NCBI GenBank assembly: GCA_947471745.1
Contig: CANJKZ010000783.1
Location: 322,501-386,500 of the forward strand
Direction of reading: 5' to 3'
Length of the DNA: 64,000 nucleotides
Source of the DNA: Closterium sp. Naga37s-1
Taxonomy: Eukaryota > Streptophyta > Zygnematophyceae > Desmidiales > Closteriaceae
In this document: in pieces, positions 12,289 through 21,459 of the stretch
Numbering within the stretch: position 1 is the first letter of the stretch
Layout of the letters: every line of letters begins with the position of its first letter
Notes under the pieces: model-generated
Told to the model about the DNA's origin: nothing
What the model saw: the letters and a program-made list of their open reading frames with translations, nothing else
Database searches by the model: none
Program-made: the position numbers and the translations under genes

Positions 12289-13720
12289 ATGGAGGAAAAC
12301 GGTGATAATTCCGTACGGAATAATACGGAGCTACATACCGGCCTGGACCAGACGCGAGCGGCACTCCAGAGAATAGAGGAGCTTCTCGCGAACCAGTCGG
12401 CAGCCGCCACGGCAGCAGCGAACGCAGCGGCGAATGCAGGAGCGACGTCAGCAGCAGCAGCGGCGACACCGACACTTCACCCAGCAGCAGCGGCAGCAGC
12501 TACAGTGAATCTTGAGGCGGCACGTCCGAGGCTACCGGAGACGTTCAATCCGAATGCGAGAGACACTGACGTTCGTCGATTCATTGCGACTCTCGAAATT
12601 CACTTCGAGGCCGTTGGCTGTACGACCCCGATACACGATGCAATGCGGATTCGGCTCGCAGCGACACTGTTACGAGGCCCAGCGCTCGAGTGGATTTACA
12701 ACAGCAATAAGATGCGAGGCGAGGGATCATGGACGCAGTTTCGAGAAGCTTTAATTTAACGTTTCGAACCAATCAACTCCAGCTACATGGCGCGGCAGCA
12801 GATTCATCGGCATAAACAGTTCGGCAGTGTAACACAGTACACGCAGCAGATGGAGAGCCTCTTCAACCGAATTACCGACCTGACCGAAGGGGAAAAAATC
12901 CAAGCGTATACTGAGGGGCTAAAGATGGAAGTCCGCCAACAGGCGATTGCCGCGAACTACAACAACTACCGCGACATGGTGTGTGCAGCAGAGAGATTCG
13001 ATGCGTTGATGCGAGATCAACCCGAAACACAACGACCCGTGCCGAACAGATCATTCGGCACGGAGTGATCGGCACCACCCAAGACCGCCGACCCGATGGA
13101 TATCGACAAGATCGACGCGAAGCAGCGGCCGACAAAATATGAGAACTGCGAATTTTGCGGCGCAGCAGGACATCGATTCTTGGCGTGTTGGAAAATGAAG
13201 AAGGCACGAGCAGAGCTGCAGGGCAACAACAGTGCGACATCCACGATGGCGAAAAAAAGAGGACACGATGGCGCGAATTTAAAACGCCACGACCGGCCGG
13301 CAACAGGGGAAATCGCCGAGACAAATGGAGGCTCCGCGAAACAAGACTCTGCACCGACCGGGAAACTCCAGCCGAACACCCCCGAGAGTAAGAATATTCC
13401 CTCTCGAGGTTTTCAAGCCTTTAAAAAATCCAGGGGAGATTTCGAGGCCAAGAAAATGCCTTCAGACATTATTCAGGTACCTGAGAAGTTGGGCAAACCA
13501 CTCCGGAGCGTTGAAAAGGGTCGTGCGTTCCAAGGAGCTCATATTCTCTCCCCGCAGCACAGTGTTAAGGCTCCCAATTGCCCACAAGTGAAGCCTACAC
13601 AGCTGCAAAGGCTTAAGGGAAGGTTCCAGGCCAAGACGAAGCTGAATCGGCCTCGGATAAATCCTTCTAACCCTACTCAGTTGAAAATTGATATGGAGTC
13701 AGCAGCTTCGAGCGCATGAC
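12289..13720 (+). pseudogene. Gypsy-1 gag region
   Basis: Starts MEENGDNSVRNNTELHTGLD at 12289. An Ala-rich tract and a retrotransposon gag core (RPRLPETFNPNARDTDVRRF near 12525; RLAATLLRGPALEWIYNS near 12650) follow, then the zinc knuckle CEFCGAAGHRFLAC (near 13147), C-x2-C-x4-H-x4-C. Nucleocapsid-type protein of a Ty3/gypsy element. Coding continuity is lost. Confidence 0.85.
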
Positions 13721-13795
13721 CGAGGGATGATCTGTTCGACGTACCCTACGATCCTATAAGCGAGACCATCTACGGTTACTCGGAGCAGCAAAAAC

Positions 13796-13933
13796 TGTCA
13801 GAGGTCTACTGGTGATCCCCGATTGATCCTAGGGAAGGGTTACAGGCTCGTAGTCCTGGGGGGTTATGGGCGCACTCACCCGCTACTTAACAAGCCCTTT
13901 TATCCCAATGGTCTAGTGGTTGGGATTCTGACA
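13796..13933 (+). repeat. TRIM LTR 1
   Basis: 138 bp, TGTCAGAGG...TTCTGACA. Left member of the array, next to the AAAAC duplication. Confidence 0.85.
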
Positions 13934-13972
13934 TGGTATCAGAGCGAAGGTCTCGGGTTCGAATCCCAGTGT
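13905..13972 (+). promoter_or_regulatory. tRNA-like Pol III A box / B box across the TRIM LTR-primer site junction
   Basis: TGGTCTAGTGG (13909-13919) fits the A box TRGYNNARNNG and GGTTCGAATCC (13956-13966) fits the B box GGTTCGANNCC, 47 nt start to start. A D-arm like that of tRNA-Glu (GTCTAGTGGTTGGGAT), a perfect 5-bp stem TCTGA/TCAGA with a 7-nt loop (13927-13943) and a 7-nt T loop TTCGAAT with an imperfect stem can be drawn. No acceptor stem is seen, and position 33 is not T. Repeated in the other units. Possible internal Pol III promoter; function is inference. Confidence 0.5.
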
Positions 13973-14002
13973 GTGCACTTCGGGCATCCCAGTGCGGGGG
14001 GG

Positions 14003-14140
14003 TGTCAGAGGTCTACTGGTGATCCCCGATTGATCCTAGGGAAGGGTTACAGGCTCGTAGTCCTGGGGGGTTATGGGCGCACTCACCCGCTACTTAACAA
14101 GCCCTTTTATCCCAATGGTCTAGTGGTTGGGATTCTGACA
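14003..14140 (+). repeat. TRIM LTR 2
   Basis: 138 bp, near-identical to LTR 1. Its following internal (14141-14233) is the longest and most diverged. Confidence 0.85.
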
Positions 14141-14233
14141 TGGTGTCAGTAAGGTCTCGGGTTCAAATCCCAGTGTATGCACATGTAGGCCGTTGCCGCT
14201 GTGCTCAGTCCTGGGCCTCCCAGTGTGGGGGGG

Positions 14234-14374
14234 TGTCGGTAGATCTGCACTGTGGATGCCCGATTGATCCTAGGGGGGTTACAGGCGCGTTCGTCTGGGG
14301 GGTTATGGGCGCACTCTGACCCGCTACTTAACAAGCCCTTCTATCCCAATGGTCTAGTGACTGGGATTCTGACA
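14234..14374 (+). repeat. TRIM LTR 3
   Basis: 141 bp, same ends, more substitutions in its first 70 bases than the others. Confidence 0.85.
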
Positions 14375-14443
14375 TGGTATCAGAGCGAAGGTCTCGGGTT
14401 CGAATCCCAGTGTGTGCACTTCGGGCATCCCAGTGCGGGGGGG

Positions 14444-14581
14444 TGTTAGAGGTCTACTGGTGATCCCCGATTGATCCTAGGGAAGGGTTACAGGCTCGTA
14501 GTCCTAGGGGGTTATGGGCGCACTCACCCGCTACTTAACAAGCCCTTTTATCCCAATGGTCTAGTGGTTGGGATTCTGACA
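14444..14581 (+). repeat. TRIM LTR 4
   Basis: 138 bp, right end of the array, followed by AAAAC at 14582-14586. Confidence 0.85.
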
Positions 14582-14599
14582 AAAACCACTACTACTCGA

Positions 14600-17500
14600 G
14601 GTGATCTGCAATGGGCGACGCCTCCAGGCAATGGTGGACAGTGGTGCGTCCCACTCGGTGTGCGACCGCGGGACGTTGGAGAAAATTGGAGAATTTTCGG
14701 AGGAGACCAAGTTCTCGGCAACAATGGTGGACGGTACGAAACTTCCCATGCACGGCGAAACATCGCTGCAGCTGCACGTAGGGGCGCTGAGGTGGAAGCC
14801 GACGTTGCCGATCACGAACATCAAGGGCTTAGATTTCATCTTGGGGCGAGATTTCTTGAAGCGGTTCAACCCCGAGATCGACTGGGTCAACAGGAAGGTG
14901 TGCATCTACAACAACGGGAAACGAGTGAAGCTGCGAAGCTGGACGGATACAGGGAGCGTTCCTGAAACGACACTGGCACGGTTCGAACGGACTGTGAACG
15001 AGAGTAACACGGGTTACTTAGCACTGGTTATGGCAGCAGCAGAGGAGGAGAAGCTGAGTACGGAGCTACCTGCAGCAGTGAAGGAGGTCCTAGAGCAGTA
15101 CAAGGACATAATGCCCGACGACCTACCTGCAGGCGTACCTCCAGCACGCACCCACGAGCAAGAGATCGTGGAGGAACCAGGTGCGAAACCCGTCTCACGT
15201 GCACCATATCGACTGAGTCCGACCGAACTGACAGACATGAAGAAACACATCGAGTATCTACTGGACAGACAGCTGATCCGCCCATCCACCTCTCCCTACG
15301 GTGCACCAGTTCACTTCACTCCAAAACCAGACGGCAGTTTACGGATGTGCATAGACGACCTACTGGACCAACTGCGTGGTGCAACAGTCTTTTCGAAGCT
15401 GGACCTACGGTCGGGTTACTGGCAGATAAAGATGGCAGACAACTCGGTCCACAAGACGGCGTTCCGTACCAGATACGGCTCCTACGAATACTTGGTGATG
15501 CCGTTCGGACTCTGCAACGCACCAGCAACGTTCCAGGCGGAGATGAATCACATCTTACGGCCCCTGTTGGACGAATGCGTGGTGGTGTACCTGGACGACA
15601 TTCTAATCTACTCCAAGAACATGAAGGAGCACGTGGAGCATCTACGGAAGGTGTTCGAGATCCTGCGGAAAAACAAGTTCTACGTGAAGCTGTCGAAGAG
15701 CGACTTCGCGCTGAAGAAGGTGCAGTTTCTCGGGCACATGGTGAGTGCCGAGGGCGTACACGTGGACCCGCGGAAGATCGAAGCTGTCAAGAAGTGGAAA
15801 TTACCGGAGAACGTAAAGGAGTTGGAGCACTTCCTAGGCTTTGCCAACTACTACAACAGGTTTGTGCCGCAGTATGCTAAGATAGCAGCACCACTGACCG
15901 ACCTACTGAAAAAGGATACGCCCTACAAATGGGATACTCCTCATCAGCAAGCCATGGAGCAGCTACAGACAGCACTAACTACAGCACCAGTACTCATCCT
16001 ACCAAAATTCCTTACAATATTAGTCGGTGGTGTTACCTAGAGGGAGCCAAGACTACAGTCTATACTGACCACTGCAGTCTCAAATACCTGAAGTCGCAGC
16101 CGACACTCTCACGACGACAGGTGCGGTGGGTGGACTTCGCGGAAACTCACTTCCACTACGACATCGTCTACAAGCCCGGGCTACACAACAAGGCAGACGC
16201 GTTGAGCCGCCCCGGACATGTAGCAGGCATCCAGCTCGACGGGATGAACCCCCTGCTCAAGGGTCTATTCCAACATGGGTACTCCGTGGATGCAGAGATC
16301 GCTACAGCACAGACTAAGAAGCTGTTACAGTGGGAGAAAGACTTAGCGATAAGGAAGGGTTCAGGAAAGATTTGGGTACCGAATTACGCCCTGCTACGGC
16401 AGATCCTGTTGGAGGAGTTTCACGACGTACCATACGCGGGACATTTCGGGAGCAACAAGACGTTAGCAGGGATAGCGAAGTATTTCTACTGGCCCGGGAT
16501 GGCAGCAGACGTGCAGCAGTTCGTCACCTCTTGCGACACGTGCCAGCGGATGAAGAGTAGCAAGCAGAAAAAAGCAGGGTTACTTCAGCCTCTGCCTGTA
16601 CCGGAGCAGCCATGGCAGGTCGTTAGCCTCGACTTCATCACAGGACTTTCTTCGACCTCACGGGGGCACGATTCCATCCTCGTAGTGATCGATAAGTTCT
16701 CCAAAATGGGTCACTTCATACCGACCAACGCCACAGCTACAGCTGAAGCAACTGCTCACCTCTTCTTTGACCGCATCATCACCATCCACGGCATCCCCGC
16801 TACACTCATCTCAGACAGAGACCCAAAATTCACCAGCAAGTTCTGGAATGGGCTCATGGGACTGTTGGGGACAACGCTTGCAATGTCTTCAGCATACCAC
16901 CCCCAGACTGACGGACAGACAGAGCGACTCAATCAGGTGGTTGAACAGTTACTGCGCACAGCTTGCAAGGACAACGTCAGCCACTGGGACACACAGTTAC
17001 CGACCCTAGAGTTCGCTTACAACAACACATCACATGCGGCCACAGGGGAAACTCCTTTCTTCCTGTGTTACGGACGGGAACCACTCACACCACAGCAGCC
17101 AACCACACCGGCACACGTCCAAGCCGCACATGATTTCGTCACCACCATGCAGCAGCTATGGGAGAAGACTCAGCGAGGACTCACCAGGATGCAGACCTCC
17201 CAGAAGCAGTATGCCGATCGACAGCGACGTGATCACACAGTAGCAGTCGAAGATCAGGTGCTTCTTGACACACGCAACTTGAACCTGTCTCACCTACCAT
17301 CCAAGCTCCGGCCTCGCTTCTGTGGTCCCTTTCCCGTTGAGGCACAGGTGACACCAGTTACATTCCGCTTGCGCTTACCAGATACATGGAAGCTTCACAA
17401 CGCTTTCCATGTCCAGCTACTGAAACCCTACAAGGACCCCAACCAACAGTTCCAGGGATGGCAGCTACCGCCACCACCACCTGTTCTCATACAGGATGAA

Positions 17501-17692
17501 CCCGAGTACGAAGTGGAGCGCGTTCTCACTCATCGGCGCCGCGGCGGCAAGACCCTCGAGTTCCTGATACGATGGAAGGGATACGACCCCACTGAGGACA
17601 GTTGGGTTGCAGAAGCTGATATGGGCAACGCACGCCGTGCTCTCAAGGATTATCTTGTCAAGCAGGGTGTATCTCACGCCACCCAGCTTTGA
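14600..17692 (+). pseudogene. Gypsy-1 pol region: protease, RT, RNase H, integrase, chromodomain
   Basis: Protease [12 protein letters not shown] (near 14630); RT with [13 protein letters not shown] (near 15400), [15 protein letters not shown] (near 15495) and YLDDILIYS (near 15590); RNase H piece TTVYTDHCSLKYLKSQP (near 16060); integrase zinc domain and core with ISDRDPKFTSKFW (near 16810) and YHPQTDGQTERLN (near 16900); C-terminal chromodomain FLIRWKGYDPTEDSWV (near 17560). In the family the chromodomain steers integration to marked chromatin. The region is broken in places. Confidence 0.9.
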
Positions 17693-17702
17693 GGGGGGGA
17701 CG

Positions 17703-18080
17703 TGTGAGAGTACGACGGCTTATGCCAGCTATGCTTGCTTGCCTTTACTTTATTATGCTATTTCTAGCATAGGATAATTATATGCATGCATGAATTGCTT
17801 GATTTCCTAGGCTAGGTGCTTTCCTATATTTTATTATAGTTATAGCACCGAGCTAGGTTGCGTGCACCGAATTCTGGCTTTTCGGTTGTCACCGAATTGC
17901 CTTCTACCGAATTCGGGAAGGATCTGTTCGGGACGCTTCGCGACCCGCGGAACCTTCGCGTAACACCTGGTTACTGGGCCTTGTGTCGAGCCTATATATA
18001 GCCTCGTGTTGTACCCAGGTGATCATTCAATTCAATTCAATTCACATTCTCTTTTCTGAGCTCGATCCTAGATCCTCACA
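17703..18080 (+). repeat. Gypsy-1 3' LTR
   Basis: 378 bp partner of the 5' LTR. It is preceded by the polypurine tract GAGGGGGGGA (17691-17700) and followed by the TSD CTAGG. Confidence 0.95.
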
Positions 18081-18085
18081 CTAGG

Positions 18086-18247
18086 CGATGACCAGAAGGT
18101 GTGTGATGGAGGGATTCTAGTGTCTGCTAGTGCTATGATGTCTCCAGCGTCCTTAAGCCAACGGACGAGTTTCCCTTGCTTTCCCATGTCTCCAAGGCCG
18201 TTGACGTTAAGGCACGCACATGTGAGGAGGGTTTTTCTGTTACTCAT
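18086..18247 (-). pseudogene. LINE ORF2: endonuclease N-terminus and ORF2 start
   Basis: An ATG at 18247 (minus) opens MSNRKTLLTCACLNVNGLGD, then KLVRWLKDAGDIIALADTRIP. This is the N-terminal block of LINE AP endonucleases (NVNGL... and DIIaLxET). It stops at the gypsy-1 target duplication (18081-18085) and resumes at 11479. This placement ties the right and left LINE pieces together. Confidence 0.8.
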
Positions 18248-18763
18248 TTAACCATTGACTGGCAGCCTCTTCTCATCCACAGGCTGATAAAGGTATGAAA
18301 CTGACTACGCTAACCACATCACAGATCTTAGCCGCTGTCTCTAGTCTGCTGTTCAGATCTCGTAATCCTTCTTGATGACGGCAAGGTTCATCTTCTCGAG
18401 GGAGCTTTTGGTTGCAGTGCCGAGCTTCTCCTGGCAGATGAGGTGAGCCGCGGACGCAATATGGTCTGATGTCGACATGAAACATTTCCCATAGGCCTTC
18501 TTGCACCCCGCCTGGGTGCATAACCAATCCTCCCTGCTGCTTCCCGTGCATATGAGCACTAGAGCAGGGTCTCGGAGGATAGGGAGGAGGAGCGCGGTGG
18601 CTTTCAGGGACGCAGTTGCAGGAGTCAAACGGATTGTTAGTAAGGGTTAAAGCGGTAAGAGAGCAGTCAGTTAAGAAAGGTAAGAGCAAGACACTGTTAC
18701 CGTTAAGCCTGTGAACTTTCCCCAAGGTCTGATTCCACTTCCCAACATTATTCTGACGCTCTA
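18248..18763 (-). pseudogene. Probable LINE ORF1 3' part / ORF1-ORF2 spacer
   Basis: Two overlapping minus frames (18725-18273 and 18628-18353) contain a Cys/His-bearing segment (WLCTQAGCKKAYGKCF near 18500) but no family I can name. The position between a gag-like ORF1 body and the ORF2 start suggests the C-terminus of ORF1 with damaged frame. No independent host gene is supported. Confidence 0.35.
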
Positions 18764-19426
18764 CTACGAACAGAGATACTTATCATAATGCTGTCCTCCG
18801 CAGAGTGTGCAGGATAATGATGGGTAATGGATCAGCAGCTTCTTTGAGCGATCAGCCGGGTCGAGCACCGCATGGATCCAGCGACCATTGTTACCCGGGT
18901 GCAGATAAACAAGTCCTTTGACAACATCTGTGTCTGCTCCAGTCACCGGGTGGAGAATGCGTTGGAAGGCGGAGCAGCAAAGAAAAGCCGGTCGCCGACT
19001 CCTCTGCAACTTGTAAGTCGAGAGCCGGTCGATTAACATGCCAATTTCCACGGTCGCCGAAACACCGCGGAAGATAACCTCCAGAGCCGTTGGGTTAAGC
19101 GAACGCTCACACGCAAACGCAGCATTGTCGGTATGCTGCCAGTGCAGCTTCACCAGTTTCCCGTTCAGCCGCTGATACACCACTTCTTTTGATGTGCAGA
19201 TTTCCGCATCCCGCTCCAGGAGGAAAGAGAGCTGCAGACTGCAGTACCGGACCTTCGCGATGTACAGCGCTTGCAGCTCCTGGAACTTCGTCGCCGACCA
19301 GGCGTGAGGCGAGAGCTCTGCATTCCACCTACGCTTCATCAGCATCTTGACGGTATCCATAACACAAACGACTTCTTGAGCAAGCACAAAGGGAAGTAAC
19401 AGAATGACAGTGGTCCTGAAATTCAT
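18764..19426 (-). pseudogene. LINE ORF1 body, gag-like with a zinc-knuckle-like end
   Basis: A 220-residue minus-strand frame runs from 19426. Its second half has HPVTGADTDVVKGLVYLHPG and WIHAVLDP, then CTLCGGQHYDKYLC, a C-x2-C-x3-H-x5-C cluster close to but not the same as the CCHC knuckle (C-x2-C-x4-H-x4-C) of plant L1 ORF1 proteins. ORF1 proteins of this kind bind LINE RNA. The assignment rests on position (upstream of ORF2, same strand) and this cluster. The N-terminal hydrophobic start may not be the original start. Alternative: an unrelated host ORF. Confidence 0.45.
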
Positions 19427-19888
19427 TGTCGCTTCCTTGTCATGATCAGGCCTGTCGATTCAAGGGCATATGCCCTTAATGCCCTGAACATTCCGGGCTA
19501 CGTTTGCTCCAGCTCGACTGCATAAAGTGTTAGATTCGCACTGCACCCGTGCCACTAAGTGCCTCGTTCGACCCTTCCCCGGATGCGTTAAGGGCCCAAA
19601 TCAGGCCTTCCCCTGTCTCAAAGTTTTGGTTTCCAGTTGTAGGACCCCCCCCCCCCCCCCCCCCCCAATTCTGACTGACTGCCCCCCCCCCCCTTTCTCC
19701 CAAGGTTGCACGAGAGGAGTGGATTTTTCCCTTAGCGTTTTCTAGCCAGTCCCGTGTATGTAAAGTGTCTAAGTCAGCACCCTAAACCCGAATCCCTTAG
19801 CGTCTAAGTGCAAACTCTTCACAGGCCCGGATTTCAAGTTTGCACTTTGGGGTGCGCCCGTGACCGTTAAGGGTGCCCAAACGCTCAG
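19427..19888. other. Non-coding gap inside LINE ORF1 region with C-runs and a hairpin
   Basis: No convincing frame. It contains a run of 22 C (19645-19666), a run of 12 C (19682-19693) and an 11-bp inverted repeat (AAGTGCAAACT at 19806-19816, AGTTTGCACTT at 19837-19847) with a 20-nt loop. It may be a small inserted element or decayed ORF1. Confidence 0.4.
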
Positions 19889-20254
19889 CTACACCCAAAA
19901 AAGGGTCAGATGGGGAGGAGCTGGGGAGCGCAAGTATGGGCCGCAGGGACTTCGACAGGCCTGGTCATGATCCACCTCCATTTCATCATCAGAATCGTCT
20001 TCAAGCAGGATCTCTTCAACCGATCCATGAGTTTGCACCGTTTGCCGTTCCGCCATTGTCAGGCCAGATCCGCCAGCATCTGCGTTATCCTTGGGAGATG
20101 ACGGGATCTCATTGTCATTGTTGCCATTGCCACCTTCCGACACCTGATCCTTTACAGGCTTGTCAGTGTCAACCGCGGGAGGAGCAGGAGGGTCGCCAGG
20201 AGCAGCCGGAGGGTCAATGACAGCCTTGGAGCGGGGACCCTTGGGAGGAGCCAT
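19889..20254 (-). pseudogene. LINE ORF1 N-terminus
   Basis: ATG at 20254 opens MAPPKGPRSKAVIDPPAAPG, followed by a low-complexity Pro/Asp/Glu-rich stretch (EEILLEDDSDDEMEVD). Disordered acidic N-termini are common in LINE ORF1 proteins. The ATG overlaps the copia-2 insertion site. A near-identical fragment of it (44087-44190) occurs in the second copy of the duplication. Family assignment is inferred from order and strand. Confidence 0.45.
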
Positions 20255-20255
20255 C

Positions 20256-20364
20256 TGTCAAATGTTGTAGCCTGTAGTGAGGTTTGTCTTAGGGGGTACA
20301 GATGTTAGGGTTTGTTATATATACCCCAACCCTCATCAATGAACCAACACTTTCGTTCTTGACA
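20256..20364 (+). repeat. Copia-2 left copy, 5' LTR
   Basis: 109 bp, TGTCAAATG...GACA, followed by TGGTATCACC. Confidence 0.93.
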
Positions 20365-21459
20365 TGGTATCACCTAGGTTCGGATCCCGTGGGATCCCGC
20401 ACCTCTCGTCCTCGCTTGTTCCGCCGAAGCCTGTCTCGCTCTCTTGTACTAGTCGTACCCGTCTTGCCCGAGCCTAGTGCCGGCCCGATCTAGTCTCGCT
20501 CATTCGTTAGCGCCGGCCCGATCCAATCTCGCTCATTCATTAGCGCCGGCCCGATCCAGTCTCGCTCATTCGTTAGCGCTCGCTCCGCCGACCCGCTTTC
20601 CGCGTAGCGTAGCGCCTTCCCCCCCCCTGCCCGTAGCGTCGCGCTCTCCCCGGCTTCTTGTCCCGTCACGCCCTCCCCCGCTGCTTGTCACGTTGCGTCC
20701 TCCCCCCGCTGCCCTAAACGCCCGCGTTTCGTCGCCGCGGCGCCCCCCGTTTTGTCACCGCGGCGCCCGCGTTTTGTCGCTGCGGCGCCCCCCGTTTCAT
20801 CACCGCGTCGCCCGCATTTCGTCGCCGCGGGGCCCCGCGTTTCGTCGCCGCGGCGCCCCGCTTTTCGTCGTCGCGGCGCCCTCCTTTCGTCGCCGCGGCG
20901 CCCCGCCTTTCGTCGTCGCGGCGCCCTCGTTTTGTCGTCGCGCCTGCCCATATCGCCCGTCGCCGCGCCTACTAGCTAGGCCCGCCGCGGGCCCTCCCTT
21001 ACAGCAGCTGCGGGCCCTCCCTTACAGCCGCCGCACCTGCTAGTTAGGCCCGCCGCGGGCCCTCCCTTTCAGCCGCCGCGGGCCCTCCCTTACAGCCGCC
21101 GCGCCTGCTAGTTAGGCCCGCCGCGGGCCCTCCCTTTCAGCCGCCGCGGGCCCTCCCTTACAGCCGCCGCGCCTACTGTTAAGGCCCGCCCCGGGCCCTC
21201 CCTTACAGGCGTCGTAGGCCCTCCCTTACAGCCGCCGCGCCTGCCCGTTCAGCCAGCCGCCGTGCCTCCTCGTTCGGTCCGCTACAGGCCAGCTCGTTAG
21301 GCCCTTCCTTCGCACCGCTGCGCCTACTCGTTCAGTCCGCCGCGGGACCGCCCCTAGCCCCGTTGCGCCCGCGTTTTGCGCCCGTCACGGACTTGCCCTA
21401 GCCGCCTACCGTCCCTACCGGTGCCACCCACCGCTCGACTTGTCGCTTCTACTTACACT
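20365..21459 (+). other. Copia-2 leader with three families of GC-rich tandem repeats
   Basis: Not coding for a recognisable domain. Contains a direct repeat of about 39 bp with GCGCCGGCCCGATCCAGTCTC (20478-20580), a CGTTTCGTCGCCGCGGCGCCC-like series (20725-20945) and a GGGCCCTCCCTTACAGCCGCC-like series (20985-21240). The long frame across it is compositional. The right copy (44300-45462) carries one extra about 60-bp unit near 45121-45180. Confidence 0.7.

Larger units (their letters stand above)
13796..14581 (+). mobile_element. TRIM-like miniature LTR element, tandem array (4 LTRs, 3 internals), inside gypsy-1
   Basis: Four about 138-bp repeats (13796-13933, 14003-14140, 14234-14374, 14444-14581) each begin TGT(C/T)(A/G)G and end TTCTGACA. 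Between them lie three tiny internals (13934-14002, 14141-14233, 14375-14443) that begin with TGGTATCAGAGC (initiator-Met primer site; changed in the second) and end in a G-run (GTGCGGGGGGGTG-like polypurine tract). The whole array is flanked by a perfect 5-bp duplication AAAAC (13791-13795, 14582-14586). There is no coding capacity. This is the anatomy of a terminal-repeat retrotransposon in miniature that has become a tandem array, moved by enzymes of other elements. LTR 3 is the most diverged. Confidence 0.88.
11480..18080 (+). mobile_element. Gypsy-1: Ty3/gypsy chromovirus, plus strand, in the LINE
   Basis: LTRs 11480-11857 and 17703-18080 (378 bp each), TSD CTAGG on both sides (11475-11479, 18081-18085). 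Order gag, protease, RT, RNase H, integrase, chromodomain is that of Ty3/gypsy chromoviruses. By eye the LTRs differ at about three positions (about 99% identity), so insertion is young relative to the LINE. The element is broken in a handful of places and carries another small LTR element (13796-14581) inserted between gag and protease. A second, partial copy (42538-44086) exists because of the large duplication. Confidence 0.95.
522..20255 (-). mobile_element. L1-like LINE, minus strand, split by nested LTR elements
   Basis: Pieces of one non-LTR retrotransposon occur in the correct minus-strand order: ORF1 start near 20254, an ORF1 body near 19426-18764, ORF2 start at 18247, the rest of the endonuclease at 11479-10662, and reverse transcriptase plus zinc finger at 3571-522. 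The gaps are filled exactly by gypsy-1 (TSD CTAGG at 11475-11479 and 18081-18085) and copia-1 (TSD TCCCC at 3567-3571 and 10657-10661). Copia-2 sits at the ORF1 start codon (ggagCCATC before its LTR). The LINE is therefore older than these insertions. It is dead: the RT region alone shows at least two frameshifts (near 3245 and 2866) and in-frame stops at 2770-2772 and 1653-1655. Full ORF2 length without the inserts would be near 4 kb, normal for L1-type elements. The clade beyond 'L1-like' is inference. Confidence 0.85.

Noticed and set aside
13905-13975. A genuine host tRNA gene
   Set aside because: A and B boxes and some arms are present, but there is no acceptor stem, the anticodon loop lacks T33, and the sequence spans an LTR end and primer site within a repeated mobile element.
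20477-21043. 188-codon Arg/Pro/Ser-rich frame in the copia-2 leader
   Set aside because: Compositional; follows the leader repeats and has no homology to gag or pol.
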